Of a stretch of DNA of 64,000 nt, positions 56,120 to 62,837 are shown one piece after another; the stretch's first letter is position 1, and every line of letters begins with the position of its first letter. Source of the DNA: a virus; the IMG/VR virus record IMGVR_UViG_3300042899_000228, positions 1-64,000 of that record. One strand, written 5' to 3'. The position numbers and the translations under genes are program-made. The notes below the pieces were generated by a model. That model saw only the letters and a program-made list of their open reading frames with translations, searched no databases and had not been told where the DNA came from.

Positions 56120-56416
56120 TTATTTTAATTTAATAAGTTCTACAAATGCATCAAAATCTGCTTTTTGTTCTACAGGCATGTCTACATAATCTAACTCTGT
56201 AAATGATTTAGGAACAGAATTTTCAATTCCATAAAACTTCATGATTCTTGGGATTGGGTTATAGATATTTACAGATAACAACTCTTGCGTATCTGAAAAT
56301 GCTTCCATAAAGAAATCATATTCTGAGATCAAAGGATAAATTTCTTTCTTGTTTTCTAATTCATCATAAGCATAAACTTGTGCACCTATAATGTCAATCT
56401 TTGTAACTGATTCCAT
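56120..56416 (-). CDS. small protein of the fibre module (98 aa)
   Basis: A soluble, acidic protein with VTKIDIIGAQVYAYDELENK and a later PVEQKADFDAFVELIKLK segment. It lies between the beta-helix gene and the adhesin with gaps of 1-4 bases. It could be a chaperone for fibre assembly, though only by position. Confidence 0.5.
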   Translation of the reverse strand: MESVTKIDIIGAQVYAYDELENKKEIYPLISEYDFFMEAFSDTQELLSVNIYNPIPRIMKFYGIENSVPKSFTELDYVDMPVEQKADFDAFVELIKLK

Positions 56417-56420
56417 ATTT

Positions 56421-57620
56421 TTATAAATAAATGTTTCCTTGATTGTCTTGTGTTGCAGTAATTGCTTGAGTTAAGTTAGCATTAAATGCAGCTCCCCCCT
56501 CATAAGTATTACCTCTCATATTTATCACTCTTGCAACTCCTCCATTAAACAAATATGGAGCTGTATCATTAGCTAATTGAAAAACACAGTTAATTATTGA
56601 GGTTGGTAATGTAGCACCATTTCCAATTATTCCATAACCAGCTGCGTTATTATAATGTGTAAGTATATTACAATTATATATTTTTCCACTTGATGATGTA
56701 TCCCAAAATGCTGCATTAGATGTAGAAACAGCAGCACCATTAAAACAATAAGGCATTTGAAATCTAATTCCAAAACTAGATGAACTAATTCCAGTATTAC
56801 CTATAATAGATTTTGATGTACTATTATAAAGCCATATTCCTTGTCCAGAAACTGAAATTCCTATACAATCAATTAAATCAGTTGCTGAATTACTTTCAAT
56901 CCCAAGGCCAGAAGTACTTCTTCCAATTGAATTGTACATATATCCACCACCTGAGATTCCTGAACCAGATACAGAAACACCTATACATTTATTTAAAGTT
57001 GATGCATTTGAAGCAATCCCTGTTCCTGTTGTTCCTTGACCATAACAAAAATTTGCAATACCTCGCATATCAACACCCGTAACTCCATAAAAAAAACAAT
57101 TAGTTGTAGTATTACTAGAACCTATAAATGCACCTAAGCTTACACCTTTTGCACTTAATCCTATTATTTCTAGAAATGATGGATATAGAGATATTGCACT
57201 TCCAGCACTTTCATTTTCAAAATAAGAACTAGTCATTATAATTCTACCAGCAATACCATTATCTCCATTAAATAAATTTGAAACCAAAACACCACTTGGG
57301 TTAGTTCCATTTTGCCTAACTAGTTTTAAATTAAGTATTGAAAAATTGCAAGCATTATATGTACTTGAAAAAATAGCAGTTTCATTTGCTGCTGTTTTTG
57401 TCCAAGTATGTCCATTACCATTCCAGTTTACATTCTTTGTAATTGTTAAAACTTCTGAACCACTTGTTGTATAATCTGCAAATTGTTCAATTGTTTGACC
57501 AACTGTTGCAGCAGCATAAGCTAATGCTGGAGTAGCATAGTAAGTGTAAACACCTGATGCATTGGAAATACCAAAGATTCCTGATGCTGATTTTGATGCT
57601 ATTTGTATTTGAGTACTCAT
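56421..57620 (-). CDS. right-handed beta-helix (pectate-lyase-like) protein (399 aa)
   Basis: The sequence is made of short Asn/Gly/Ser-rich strand turns such as FSILNLKLVRQNGTN, SGISGGGYMYNSIGRS and CIGVSVSGSGISG, each about 20-24 residues, with stacked hydrophobic residues. This fits a parallel beta-helix, the usual fold of phage depolymerase or carbohydrate-binding fibres. No clear acidic catalytic pair can be assigned. It probably binds or cuts surface glycans. Confidence 0.68.
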   Translation of the reverse strand: MSTQIQIASKSASGIFGISNASGVYTYYATPALAYAAATVGQTIEQFADYTTSGSEVLTITKNVNWNGNGHTWTKTAANETAIFSSTYNACNFSILNLKLVRQNGTNPSGVLVSNLFNGDNGIAGRIIMTSSYFENESAGSAISLYPSFLEIIGLSAKGVSLGAFIGSSNTTTNCFFYGVTGVDMRGIANFCYGQGTTGTGIASNASTLNKCIGVSVSGSGISGGGYMYNSIGRSTSGLGIESNSATDLIDCIGISVSGQGIWLYNSTSKSIIGNTGISSSSFGIRFQMPYCFNGAAVSTSNAAFWDTSSSGKIYNCNILTHYNNAAGYGIIGNGATLPTSIINCVFQLANDTAPYLFNGGVARVINMRGNTYEGGAAFNANLTQAITATQDNQGNIYL

Positions 57621-58177
57621 TAGTATACTTTAGTTAAAATGAAATTTAATGATTGAATGCTATTACTTGCACTGCCTGTATTCCATTGAGCAGTAATTAC
57701 TAGTTCATTATTCACTGTTGTATTAAATGTAGTAGTATTAACAGTACTTAATACAAATCCTTCAAAATTACTTCCCCCATTTCTAATATAAGAAAAGAAA
57801 CCGCCTGATGAAATTGATGCTGTACCAGGCCCTCCTAATGTTCTAATTGTAAAAAACAAATTAAGTAACCAAGGCTTATTAGTTGCTGCTGCCATTGGGA
57901 CTACTCCAGTATCAGCAAGAATTACTCCTGCTAATGTTTTAACATGAATATGTATAGTTGCAGAGCTTAAAGAAGAAACTAATCCGTCTAAAGCACAAGT
58001 AAAAGAATCCCCCACAGAAAAAGCATTAGCAGGAACAGCTAAAGTACCTACTCCTGTGCCAATAATACTTTGTTCTATAATACCTGTTACGCTTGGACCT
58101 GTTGCAGTTTGTGCAAACAATCCATAATTAGCTCTAGGAAGATTTACAGACTTATCTATATCTATATGTGTAGACAT
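57620..58177 (-). CDS. fibre-module protein (185 aa)
   Basis: A mostly beta protein with LPRANYGLFAQTATGPSVTG, then SFTCALDGLVSSLSSATIHI. Threonine- and serine-rich, without cysteines. It is coupled to the beta-helix gene by overlapping at base 57620. It may be a fibre tip or trimer cap. No family recognised. Confidence 0.58.
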   Translation of the reverse strand: MSTHIDIDKSVNLPRANYGLFAQTATGPSVTGIIEQSIIGTGVGTLAVPANAFSVGDSFTCALDGLVSSLSSATIHIHVKTLAGVILADTGVVPMAAATNKPWLLNLFFTIRTLGGPGTASISSGGFFSYIRNGGSNFEGFVLSTVNTTTFNTTVNNELVITAQWNTGSASNSIQSLNFILTKVY

Positions 58178-58180
58178 TAG

Positions 58181-58540
58181 TTATTTATTGTATATAATAA
58201 CTAACTCTGTACCTGTGCCATCAAAAGTGATCATTCCTCCAGAATAAAAGTTATTTAAAGCACCAGCATCAAAATTTAATGTTTCACCTGGTTTAACTAT
58301 TCCTCCTATAAATGTTCCATTTGCCGTACCAACATTAGATACAGATATGCTATAAACAACAGGTATGATAATCCCATAACCAGTAGAACGTAATAATATT
58401 GGGATTCTAGATAGACCTGCTGAAGCAGTTGTGACATTAACATTAACTGTACCATTGAGTTCATCTATGATACCTTGAAGACCTCTTAAGACATTTAACT
58501 GCCAGTTAGTATTTAAACCGTCTGAATTTATAATTGACAT
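58181..58540 (-). CDS. small virion/fibre protein (119 aa)
   Basis: The open frame reaches 58633, but I use ATG 58540 (MSIINSDGLNTNWQLNVLRG). The 93-base extension would read through the TATATTTG promoter at 58599-58606 and would give a hydrophobic, Cys-rich start. From 58540 the protein is beta-rich with a helical QGIIDELNG region and ends FDGTGTELVIIYNK. It is the promoter-proximal gene of the fibre and lysis stretch. Confidence 0.65.
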   Translation of the reverse strand: MSIINSDGLNTNWQLNVLRGLQGIIDELNGTVNVNVTTASAGLSRIPILLRSTGYGIIIPVVYSISVSNVGTANGTFIGGIVKPGETLNFDAGALNNFYSGGMITFDGTGTELVIIYNK

Positions 58541-58598
58541 AATCTCTAATTTTAATAAACAATGTATATAATATACAAAATCTTTTTGTTCTATGCAA

Positions 58599-58606
58599 CA
58601 AATATA
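58599..58606 (-). promoter_or_regulatory. -7 box TATATTTG for the fibre/lysis operon
   Basis: TATATTTG four bases after the T-tract of the terminator at 58610-58640 and 58 bases before ATG 58540. A TTG lies about 24-26 bases upstream, inside the hairpin. It supports start 58540 rather than 58633. Confidence 0.6.
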
Positions 58607-58609
58607 AGC

Positions 58610-58640
58610 AAAAAAAAAGCCTTGAATTATCAAGACTTTT
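58610..58640 (-). terminator. strong terminator after the GroES-like gene
   Basis: An 11-base-pair stem (AAAAGTCTTGA with TCAAGGCTTTT, one G-U pair), loop of four bases (TAAT) and nine T on the minus strand. It lies 20 bases after the stop at 58661 and separates accessory genes from the fibre and lysis genes. Confidence 0.85.
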
Positions 58641-58660
58641 AATTTACTCTTTAGTACTGC

Positions 58661-58942
58661 TTAATACAACCCGATACAATCTGCTTCTTTAGCAACAAAC
58701 TTTGTTTTTCCTTCAATGTCTACTACATCACAGTAAGATAATTGGCGCGGTGTAACTAACACTTCATCTCCTGCTTTACAGAAAGTTACATCTTCACCAA
58801 CTGCGTGTACAGTTAATCGCGTGTAGTGCTTAACAAGATCGGCTTCCATAGATGCTTGCGCTTCTGGACTAAGTTCTAATCCTTTAATTTTTGGCTCATA
58901 AGCCGGCTTGTCTAAAATGACAATTTTTCCTTGATACTTCAT
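58661..58942 (-). CDS. GroES-like small protein (93 aa)
   Basis: The C-terminal 45 residues read VHAVGEDVTFCKAGDEVLVT, then VDIEGKTKFVAKEADCIGLY. This is the order of strands seen in GroES-type co-chaperonins (VxxVG...KxGDxVL...GxxxxxVxExDIL). The N-terminus has KIVILDKPAYEPKIKG. T4 and other large phages encode co-chaperonins for capsid folding. It lacks part of the mobile loop, so the call is tentative. A terminator follows at 58610-58640. Confidence 0.5.
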   Translation of the reverse strand: MKYQGKIVILDKPAYEPKIKGLELSPEAQASMEADLVKHYTRLTVHAVGEDVTFCKAGDEVLVTPRQLSYCDVVDIEGKTKFVAKEADCIGLY

Positions 58943-58959
58943 AACTTTTTTTTGTTTAA

Positions 58960-59283
58960 TTATTTGAATAATCTGTATTGAATGTAGCGGTCCACTACTT
59001 CCCCTGTTCTTTCATCTACCTTTTCAATGATCTCTGCATTATCAACTGTTGTCAAAGCTTCAGCTACAGCATACGATCCATCAGGATTTCTTTGTTGAGT
59101 TGTAACTTGTACAACAACTGACAATCCCGCCTGCATTGCTTTAGTTGATTTCATCCAACCCTCATTAACGCTTGAAGCTTTAGCAATAAGTTTAAATGTA
59201 TCGCCATTTCCCCAGAATTGAATATCTCTAACATTCTCTCTAGCTCTACTTGCTGTGGTATTACCCAATGTTTTTTCTTCCAT
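58960..59283 (-). CDS. conserved phage protein of unknown function (107 aa)
   Basis: It contains TASRARENVRDIQFWGNGDT, a STKAMQAGLSVVVQVTTQQR strand-rich middle and a C-terminal TGEVVDRYIQYRLFK. This looks like a single alpha/beta domain. It lies in a tight run of small genes, 17 bases upstream of the GroES-like gene and 1 base from the WDGH/PGDYG-like gene. I have seen similar proteins in Bacteroidota phages without a function. Confidence 0.6.
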   Translation of the reverse strand: MEEKTLGNTTASRARENVRDIQFWGNGDTFKLIAKASSVNEGWMKSTKAMQAGLSVVVQVTTQQRNPDGSYAVAEALTTVDNAEIIEKVDERTGEVVDRYIQYRLFK

Positions 59284-59284
59284 G

Positions 59285-59893
59285 TTACTTGATTTTACAA
59301 ACTTCTTCTAAACGATTCAACACATCTTGCGCACTGTGGCCATCATAATGATGTTTTACAAATGGTTCTTCCGGGCACTGGAATAAATCCCAATCCTCCA
59401 ACTGATAGTGGTTACTTACTTGTCCTCCTGGCAATACAGCCATGACAATAAACCATCCGCCACCAAAACATGGTAATCCATCACTATGACATTTGGATTT
59501 ATGTACATCGTACAATCCTTCTTTAGTCCAAGCATTAAATGCCGCAGCATTGTACATCTTACGGAAAGCATACAACTCATTAAAAGTATGGTAGCCGTCA
59601 GAGATTTCTCCTTTGTCAACTTTTCCTTCTTCATTGTAAGACTTATGGAAAATGTCAGGCTTGCAAGGATAGAACTCACCATGAATACCTTTGATAATCA
59701 TATCACCAATTGAAGCAAAAATTGGTCCTTCCAAAGTTTCAATTTTTACTTTAGGATCCATGCTTTTACCATCAAAGTCAATTTCTATTTTCTCACCCAT
59801 GAAATCAGAAAGATTATCCATTGTTGCCAATGTAGCATCTACAAATTCAACAGCTTCAATTGTGATTGGTTTCTTTGTGAATCTACTTATCAT
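59285..59893 (-). CDS. PGDYG- and WDGH-like domain protein (202 aa)
   Basis: The N-terminal part (KPITIEAVEFVDATLATM; IETLEGPIFASIGDMIIKGI; YPCKPDIFHKSYN) fits the PGDYG type of phage domain. After residue 95, YHTFNELYAFRKMYNAAAF, then GGGWFIVMAVLPGGQVSNHY, HHYDGHSAQDVLNRLE and others match what I know as the WDGH domain. These occur in many phages without a known function. The two are fused here, while they are often separate. Confidence 0.62.
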   Translation of the reverse strand: MISRFTKKPITIEAVEFVDATLATMDNLSDFMGEKIEIDFDGKSMDPKVKIETLEGPIFASIGDMIIKGIHGEFYPCKPDIFHKSYNEEGKVDKGEISDGYHTFNELYAFRKMYNAAAFNAWTKEGLYDVHKSKCHSDGLPCFGGGWFIVMAVLPGGQVSNHYQLEDWDLFQCPEEPFVKHHYDGHSAQDVLNRLEEVCKIK

Positions 59894-59999
59894 CCTTTTT
59901 GTTTTTAAAATATTCTACACCAGCTTCGATAGCCATAATTGCACCTACTGCTGCACTCACTCCAATGAATGAACCTACTGCGATTTGAAAAATTAACAT
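59883..59999 (-). CDS. tiny single-pass membrane protein (38 aa)
   Basis: MLIFQIAVGSFIGVSAAVGA continues with IMAIEAGVEYFKNKKDDK. Residues 2-24 form one hydrophobic helix, followed by a charged tail (type I or II orientation unknown). It overlaps the next gene by 11 bases and follows the DUF1599-type gene by 1 base. Function unknown. Confidence 0.55.
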   Translation of the reverse strand: MLIFQIAVGSFIGVSAAVGAIMAIEAGVEYFKNKKDDK

Positions 60000-60000
60000 G

Positions 60001-60573
60001 TTATTTGTTTTTGAGATTAATATACGCTTTCATAATTGCCAAATAGTTGATGGCATCCTCAATAGTATCAGTGATTGATTCATCTTTTACCATTGCTTCT
60101 TTGTCCAATAGTGTGGATATACGGGACATTTTATCCATCAACCTTACCAAGATACCTTTTTCAACAGACACTCCTGCAATGGTGCTGTTTCTGAAGTTAG
60201 CAAATGGATCATTGTTAGATCCACCGTAGTCATTGTTCTTTGCTATAGCTGTAAGAAAGCATCTTTCAAATGTTTCTCCCATACTCTTCAACAAAGGGTT
60301 GCGCAGAATAGTATCTTCTTCTGGTGAAATTGGTCTGCTCATTTTTTGTTCCTCTTTTATTCGATACTTGTCACCGGAAACCCATGATTCATTACTTGAG
60401 TGCCTTACATCAACATAATGTTTGTCAATCCAAAATCCACTATCCTGCATCTTTAACTTGAACTCCGTTTCTGATTCTCCAAGAACTCCATGAAATTCAA
60501 TTCCAATATGCGGGTTGTGCCAACTTCCTTCAGGTCCCATTCTGGAAATTCTAATAATTGTTTCTCTCTCCAT
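60001..60573 (-). CDS. DUF1599 / nucleotide-modification-associated domain protein (190 aa)
   Basis: The C-terminal half has AIAKNNDYGGSNNDPFANFR, then VSVEKGILVRLMDKMSRIST and DESITDTIEDAINYLAIMKA. The NDYGG...DPF.NF and DxxxRxxxxL...DTxxD..NYL signature is what I know for Nmad1 (PF07659). Such domains occur in phages with modified nucleotides, but a catalytic role is not shown. The first 75 residues form an additional, beta-rich domain of unknown type. Confidence 0.72.
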   Translation of the reverse strand: MERETIIRISRMGPEGSWHNPHIGIEFHGVLGESETEFKLKMQDSGFWIDKHYVDVRHSSNESWVSGDKYRIKEEQKMSRPISPEEDTILRNPLLKSMGETFERCFLTAIAKNNDYGGSNNDPFANFRNSTIAGVSVEKGILVRLMDKMSRISTLLDKEAMVKDESITDTIEDAINYLAIMKAYINLKNK

Positions 60574-60990
60574 TTACTTTAGTTTATAAAATTTACCCAA
60601 TATATTACCATTTAAAAACTCATCACTCTCAAGTACCCCCAATGCAAATTGGAACTTGCACTCATAGTATGACAATTCTTGTTTTCCAAAACAGATGTGT
60701 AAAATCTCTCTGCGGATAGTTACTCCATCTTTGTGCGCTTGCTTTAAGACCTCATTGCTACTGAAATAGTTTTTGTAGGTTGTTTTTCTCACACGCTTGT
60801 AAGTCTTCAACCTTTTATCTGTAGGAATATCTTTCTTAGCTAGTTTGGTTTTGACATCAGCATAGAAGTTCTTCTTGCCAATGTACCTAACTGGTTTCCC
60901 ATCAATAATTGCCATCATCTCATAGATAAAACCAACTGCTCCTTCTGGAATCATTTCTTCAGTAAATTCTTTTCCGCCTTCTATCCACAT
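60574..60990 (-). CDS. GIY-YIG nuclease, SegE-like (138 aa)
   Basis: Residues 20-40 read GFIYEMMAIIDGKPVRYIGK, the GIY...YIG core, followed by YADVKTKLAKK and later SSNEVLKQAHKDGVTIRREI with ELSYYECKFQ near the C-terminus. This matches the short GIY-YIG nucleases of T4 SegE type, which are often freestanding homing endonucleases but can also be recruited for host DNA degradation. No intron or inserted copy is visible around it. Confidence 0.72.
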   Translation of the reverse strand: MWIEGGKEFTEEMIPEGAVGFIYEMMAIIDGKPVRYIGKKNFYADVKTKLAKKDIPTDKRLKTYKRVRKTTYKNYFSSNEVLKQAHKDGVTIRREILHICFGKQELSYYECKFQFALGVLESDEFLNGNILGKFYKLK

Positions 60991-60995
60991 ACTTT

Positions 60996-61235
60996 TTAGT
61001 TTTTATGCCTTGCCCTTTTGCCATAATTAGTTTTGGCCAAACTTTTGCCCTGCGGCTTAATGTTTTCCTCTTTTGAGTGAAGTATATTCGTTTTATTTTT
61101 AACAGGTCCCAGTGATTGTCCAGTAACATATCTATGATAAACTGGAGTAAACTGGTCCATTCCAATGCCAATGCAGAAATAACTGCAACAAAATTTAACT
61201 TTAAATCCATTTATAACTTTGTGAAATACTTTCAT
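60996..61235 (-). CDS. small Cys/aromatic-rich basic protein (79 aa)
   Basis: I choose this frame because its ATG overlaps the upstream stop (ATGA at 61232-61235) and its stop lies 5 bases before the GIY-YIG start; the competing frame 60959-61210 would overlap that gene. It reads MKVFHKVINGFKVKFCCSYF and ends in a Lys-rich tail (GKSLAKTNYGKRARHKN). Function unknown. Confidence 0.5.
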   Translation of the reverse strand: MKVFHKVINGFKVKFCCSYFCIGIGMDQFTPVYHRYVTGQSLGPVKNKTNILHSKEENIKPQGKSLAKTNYGKRARHKN

Positions 61236-61570
61236 CTTAATTCATTTATTCGTCTATTCAAAAGCAAGTTAACCAAGTGGCGCGACTCAGGATCTCTTGA
61301 ATCTAACATTTTTGAAAATCTCTCATACTCCGTTTTAGTTATCCATTCATCATCATGTGCTTGATGCAATTTTATAGCTACTTCATCTCCCGTTGATCTT
61401 GCCATTTTAAGAAACAACTCATTTGGCAAAGGCTTTCTTATTTCAAAATCAGATGCGGTGCTTGTCATTTTTTCTAACTCTCCGTTTCTATAAAGCCATT
61501 GTTCATTCATGTCGCTCAGACTAAATAAAATATCTCCTCCCTCAAATGATGTTATTGGTAATCCTTTCAT
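61232..61570 (-). CDS. unknown protein in the RepL-like operon (112 aa)
   Basis: It contains SFEGGDILFSLSDMNEQWLY, then helical DEVAIKLHQAHDDEWITKTE and ends LVNLLLNRRINELR. It starts at the stop of the RepL-like gene (shared base 61570), so it is translated from the same transcript. It has no motif I know. It might work with that regulator. Confidence 0.55.
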   Translation of the reverse strand: MKGLPITSFEGGDILFSLSDMNEQWLYRNGELEKMTSTASDFEIRKPLPNELFLKMARSTGDEVAIKLHQAHDDEWITKTEYERFSKMLDSRDPESRHLVNLLLNRRINELR

Positions 61571-62064
61571 TATAATCCGCTTTTAGTTCCTAGTTCATCA
61601 AAATATGTTAGGCAATTCTTGTCAATTGTCTTTCTTTTCCTAGCCAAGTTGGGATTGAGCATGATGTACTTCATTTCTTTCCCATCTTTAACAGTATGAA
61701 TGTAGCTGATCACACTCTTACGGTACAACCTCTTCATAAAATCAGCGTACTTATTGCGTGTGTACTGCAATTGCTCCATAAGTGTAGCATCAGTATGTGG
61801 AATTTGGCGGTTGTGGTACAAGATATTGTACACACCATTGGTCATGTCCGCCATTTTCAAGATCCTACCGTAGTCTACTGGGCTAAAGTTTTGAAGAATG
61901 TACTGAAGAGCTGAACTATCTATGATTACATACTCATCGCTGTGAACAATCACTAGATCTTTGTCAACTACATTGATGGTTGTGGAATGTGGAAGGATTT
62001 CTCCAGTAGAAACATCAGCAATGCCTTGTTCTAACTTAACTTTCCTAATTACCGGCTTTATCAT
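61570..62064 (-). CDS. RepL / winged-helix replication or regulatory protein (164 aa)
   Basis: The C-terminal 90 residues have MADMTNGVYNILYHNRQIPH, then TDATLMEQLQYTRNKYADFM and KEMKYIMLNPNLARKRKTID. This is the helix-turn-helix plus 'YMINPxLxxRG' ending I know from RepL-type plasmid replication proteins, also common as a winged-helix gene in Bacteroidota phages. The promoter box TAGATTTG ends 4 bases before the ATG, so the mRNA could be leaderless. Two inverted repeats upstream (62095-62154) may be its own binding sites. Confidence 0.6.
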   Translation of the reverse strand: MIKPVIRKVKLEQGIADVSTGEILPHSTTINVVDKDLVIVHSDEYVIIDSSALQYILQNFSPVDYGRILKMADMTNGVYNILYHNRQIPHTDATLMEQLQYTRNKYADFMKRLYRKSVISYIHTVKDGKEMKYIMLNPNLARKRKTIDKNCLTYFDELGTKSGL

Positions 62065-62068
62065 GACA

Positions 62069-62076
62069 CAAATCTA
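62069..62076 (-). promoter_or_regulatory. -7 box TAGATTTG at the RepL-like gene
   Basis: The minus-strand box TAGATTTG is followed by TGTC and then the ATG at 62064, so transcription might start at or next to the start codon. The position expected for the -33 element (about 62094-62103) falls in the first inverted repeat at 62095-62112. Confidence 0.6.
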
Positions 62077-62094
62077 GTAAAGATAATTGAATAA

Positions 62095-62112
62095 TGCACC
62101 CTTTTTGGTGCA
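62095..62112. promoter_or_regulatory. inverted repeat 1, TGCACC-N6-GGTGCA
   Basis: An 18-base palindrome TGCACC-CTTTTT-GGTGCA overlapping the -33 region of the RepL-like promoter. It has the size of a dimer operator. The same arms recur at 62137-62154. Confidence 0.7.
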
Positions 62113-62136
62113 ATTTTTCTTTTATTTGCGTGTTTT

Positions 62137-62154
62137 TGCACCTATTTGGGTGCA
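62137..62154. promoter_or_regulatory. inverted repeat 2, TGCACC-N6-GGTGCA
   Basis: The second 18-base palindrome, TGCACC-TATTTG-GGTGCA, with identical arms. It begins 42 bases from the first, about four helical turns, so both would lie on the same face of DNA. Confidence 0.7.
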
Positions 62155-62168
62155 GCCTATTCTCTATA

Positions 62169-62202
62169 CCCCCCGTCATTGCTAGGTTTTTGATGTCCCC
62201 CC
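62169..62202. repeat. C6-GTCA-N18-C6 element, copy 1
   Basis: CCCCCCGTCA (62169-62178) followed after 18 bases by CCCCCC (62197-62202), in otherwise AT-rich non-coding DNA downstream of gene 62313-62453 and its terminator. The second copy at 62931-62964 has the same spacing. Confidence 0.65.
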
Positions 62203-62223
62203 TATATTAGTATATTTAGGAAG

Positions 62224-62260
62224 AAAAAAACCCTTACGAGGGTAGAAGTTCGTAAGGGTT
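62224..62260 (-). terminator. strong terminator after gene 62313-62453
   Basis: A perfect 11-base-pair stem (AACCCTTACGA and TCGTAAGGGTT, 62229-62239 and 62250-62260), 10-base loop and seven T on the minus strand. Between it and the gene's stop lies a smaller inverted repeat, GTGTG-GT-CACAC. Confidence 0.85.
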
Positions 62261-62312
62261 CTGTGCAACTGTGTGGTCACACCGTAGCCCGCCTGGAGAG
62301 AGAAGCGGAATA

Positions 62313-62453
62313 TTATTTGCCTTGACCTTTATAAGCCTTCTTGTAGTTTTTGCTAGTCTTAGACTTTGAGGTTTTGGTCTTTGAGTGAACACCTGGTCTA
62401 GTAACTTTAACAGAAACTCTAGTGTTCGTACCTTGTAATCCCATTTTTGCCAT
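62313..62453 (-). CDS. tiny basic protein (46 aa)
   Basis: MAKMGLQGTNTRVSVKVTRP is followed by GVHSKTKTSKSKTSKNYKKA and a basic end (YKGQGK). It is followed by a strong terminator (62224-62260), and TATATTTG (62475-62482) is 22 bases upstream of its start. It stands as a single-gene unit. The composition suggests a nucleic-acid-binding peptide. Family not recognised. Confidence 0.6.
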   Translation of the reverse strand: MAKMGLQGTNTRVSVKVTRPGVHSKTKTSKSKTSKNYKKAYKGQGK

Positions 62454-62474
62454 GATCCGATTGTTTTATAAAAA

Positions 62475-62482
62475 CAAATATA
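62475..62482 (-). promoter_or_regulatory. -7 box TATATTTG for gene 62313-62453
   Basis: TATATTTG, 22 bases upstream of the ATG at 62453, with a TTG 21 bases further upstream (62504-62506 complement), which fits the -33 element. It gives a single-gene unit together with the terminator at 62224-62260. Confidence 0.62.
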
Positions 62483-62517
62483 ATAAACTTTCTCTTACAG
62501 ATACAACCCGTAACAAT

Positions 62518-62826
62518 TCATACACACTTTTTTCTAGCTTTGGCCAAAAGCTGTTGTATCATGTCTAATCCCATTTGCATACTCTCCTGATCCGTACTGC
62601 AGACTAACCTAAACAACGTACTAGCTTTGTTGGTATCAATTACCTTCCTAACTTTTAAAAACTTGATCTTAGTTACCATCTCAGATATGAGTGTAGATTC
62701 TCCAAAAGTTATATCTCTGTTAACTTTTACACCATACTTCTTCTCAAAATGCTTTATTATCTGCACATGTTTAGCCATTAGAGGGATCTCCATGGCATCA
62801 TTCCACCACATATTTGAATAGTCCAT
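62518..62826 (-). CDS. unknown protein at the strand-switch boundary (102 aa)
   Basis: The open frame reaches 62916, but I prefer ATG 62826 (MDYSNMWWNDAMEIPLMAKH), because the longer version adds 30 hydrophobic residues and runs through the promoter box TATTTTTG at 62830-62837. The protein is helical with VNRDITFGESTLISEMVTKI and a C-terminal QQLLAKARKKCV. I recognise no family. Confidence 0.55.
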   Translation of the reverse strand: MDYSNMWWNDAMEIPLMAKHVQIIKHFEKKYGVKVNRDITFGESTLISEMVTKIKFLKVRKVIDTNKASTLFRLVCSTDQESMQMGLDMIQQLLAKARKKCV

Positions 62827-62829
62827 AGA

Positions 62830-62837
62830 CAAAAATA
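62830..62837 (-). promoter_or_regulatory. -7 box TATTTTTG at gene 62518-62826
   Basis: TATTTTTG ends 3 bases before the ATG at 62826. If active it would give a leaderless or nearly leaderless mRNA, as at 62069. No TTTG lies at the right distance, so this could also be chance. Confidence 0.4.

Noticed and set aside
58541-58633. 31-residue N-terminal extension of the 119-aa gene
   Set aside because: It spans the TATATTTG box and begins within the terminator of the previous gene.
60959-61210. Alternative 83-aa minus-strand frame
   Set aside because: It overlaps the GIY-YIG gene start and lacks the ATGA junction that the competing 79-aa frame has.
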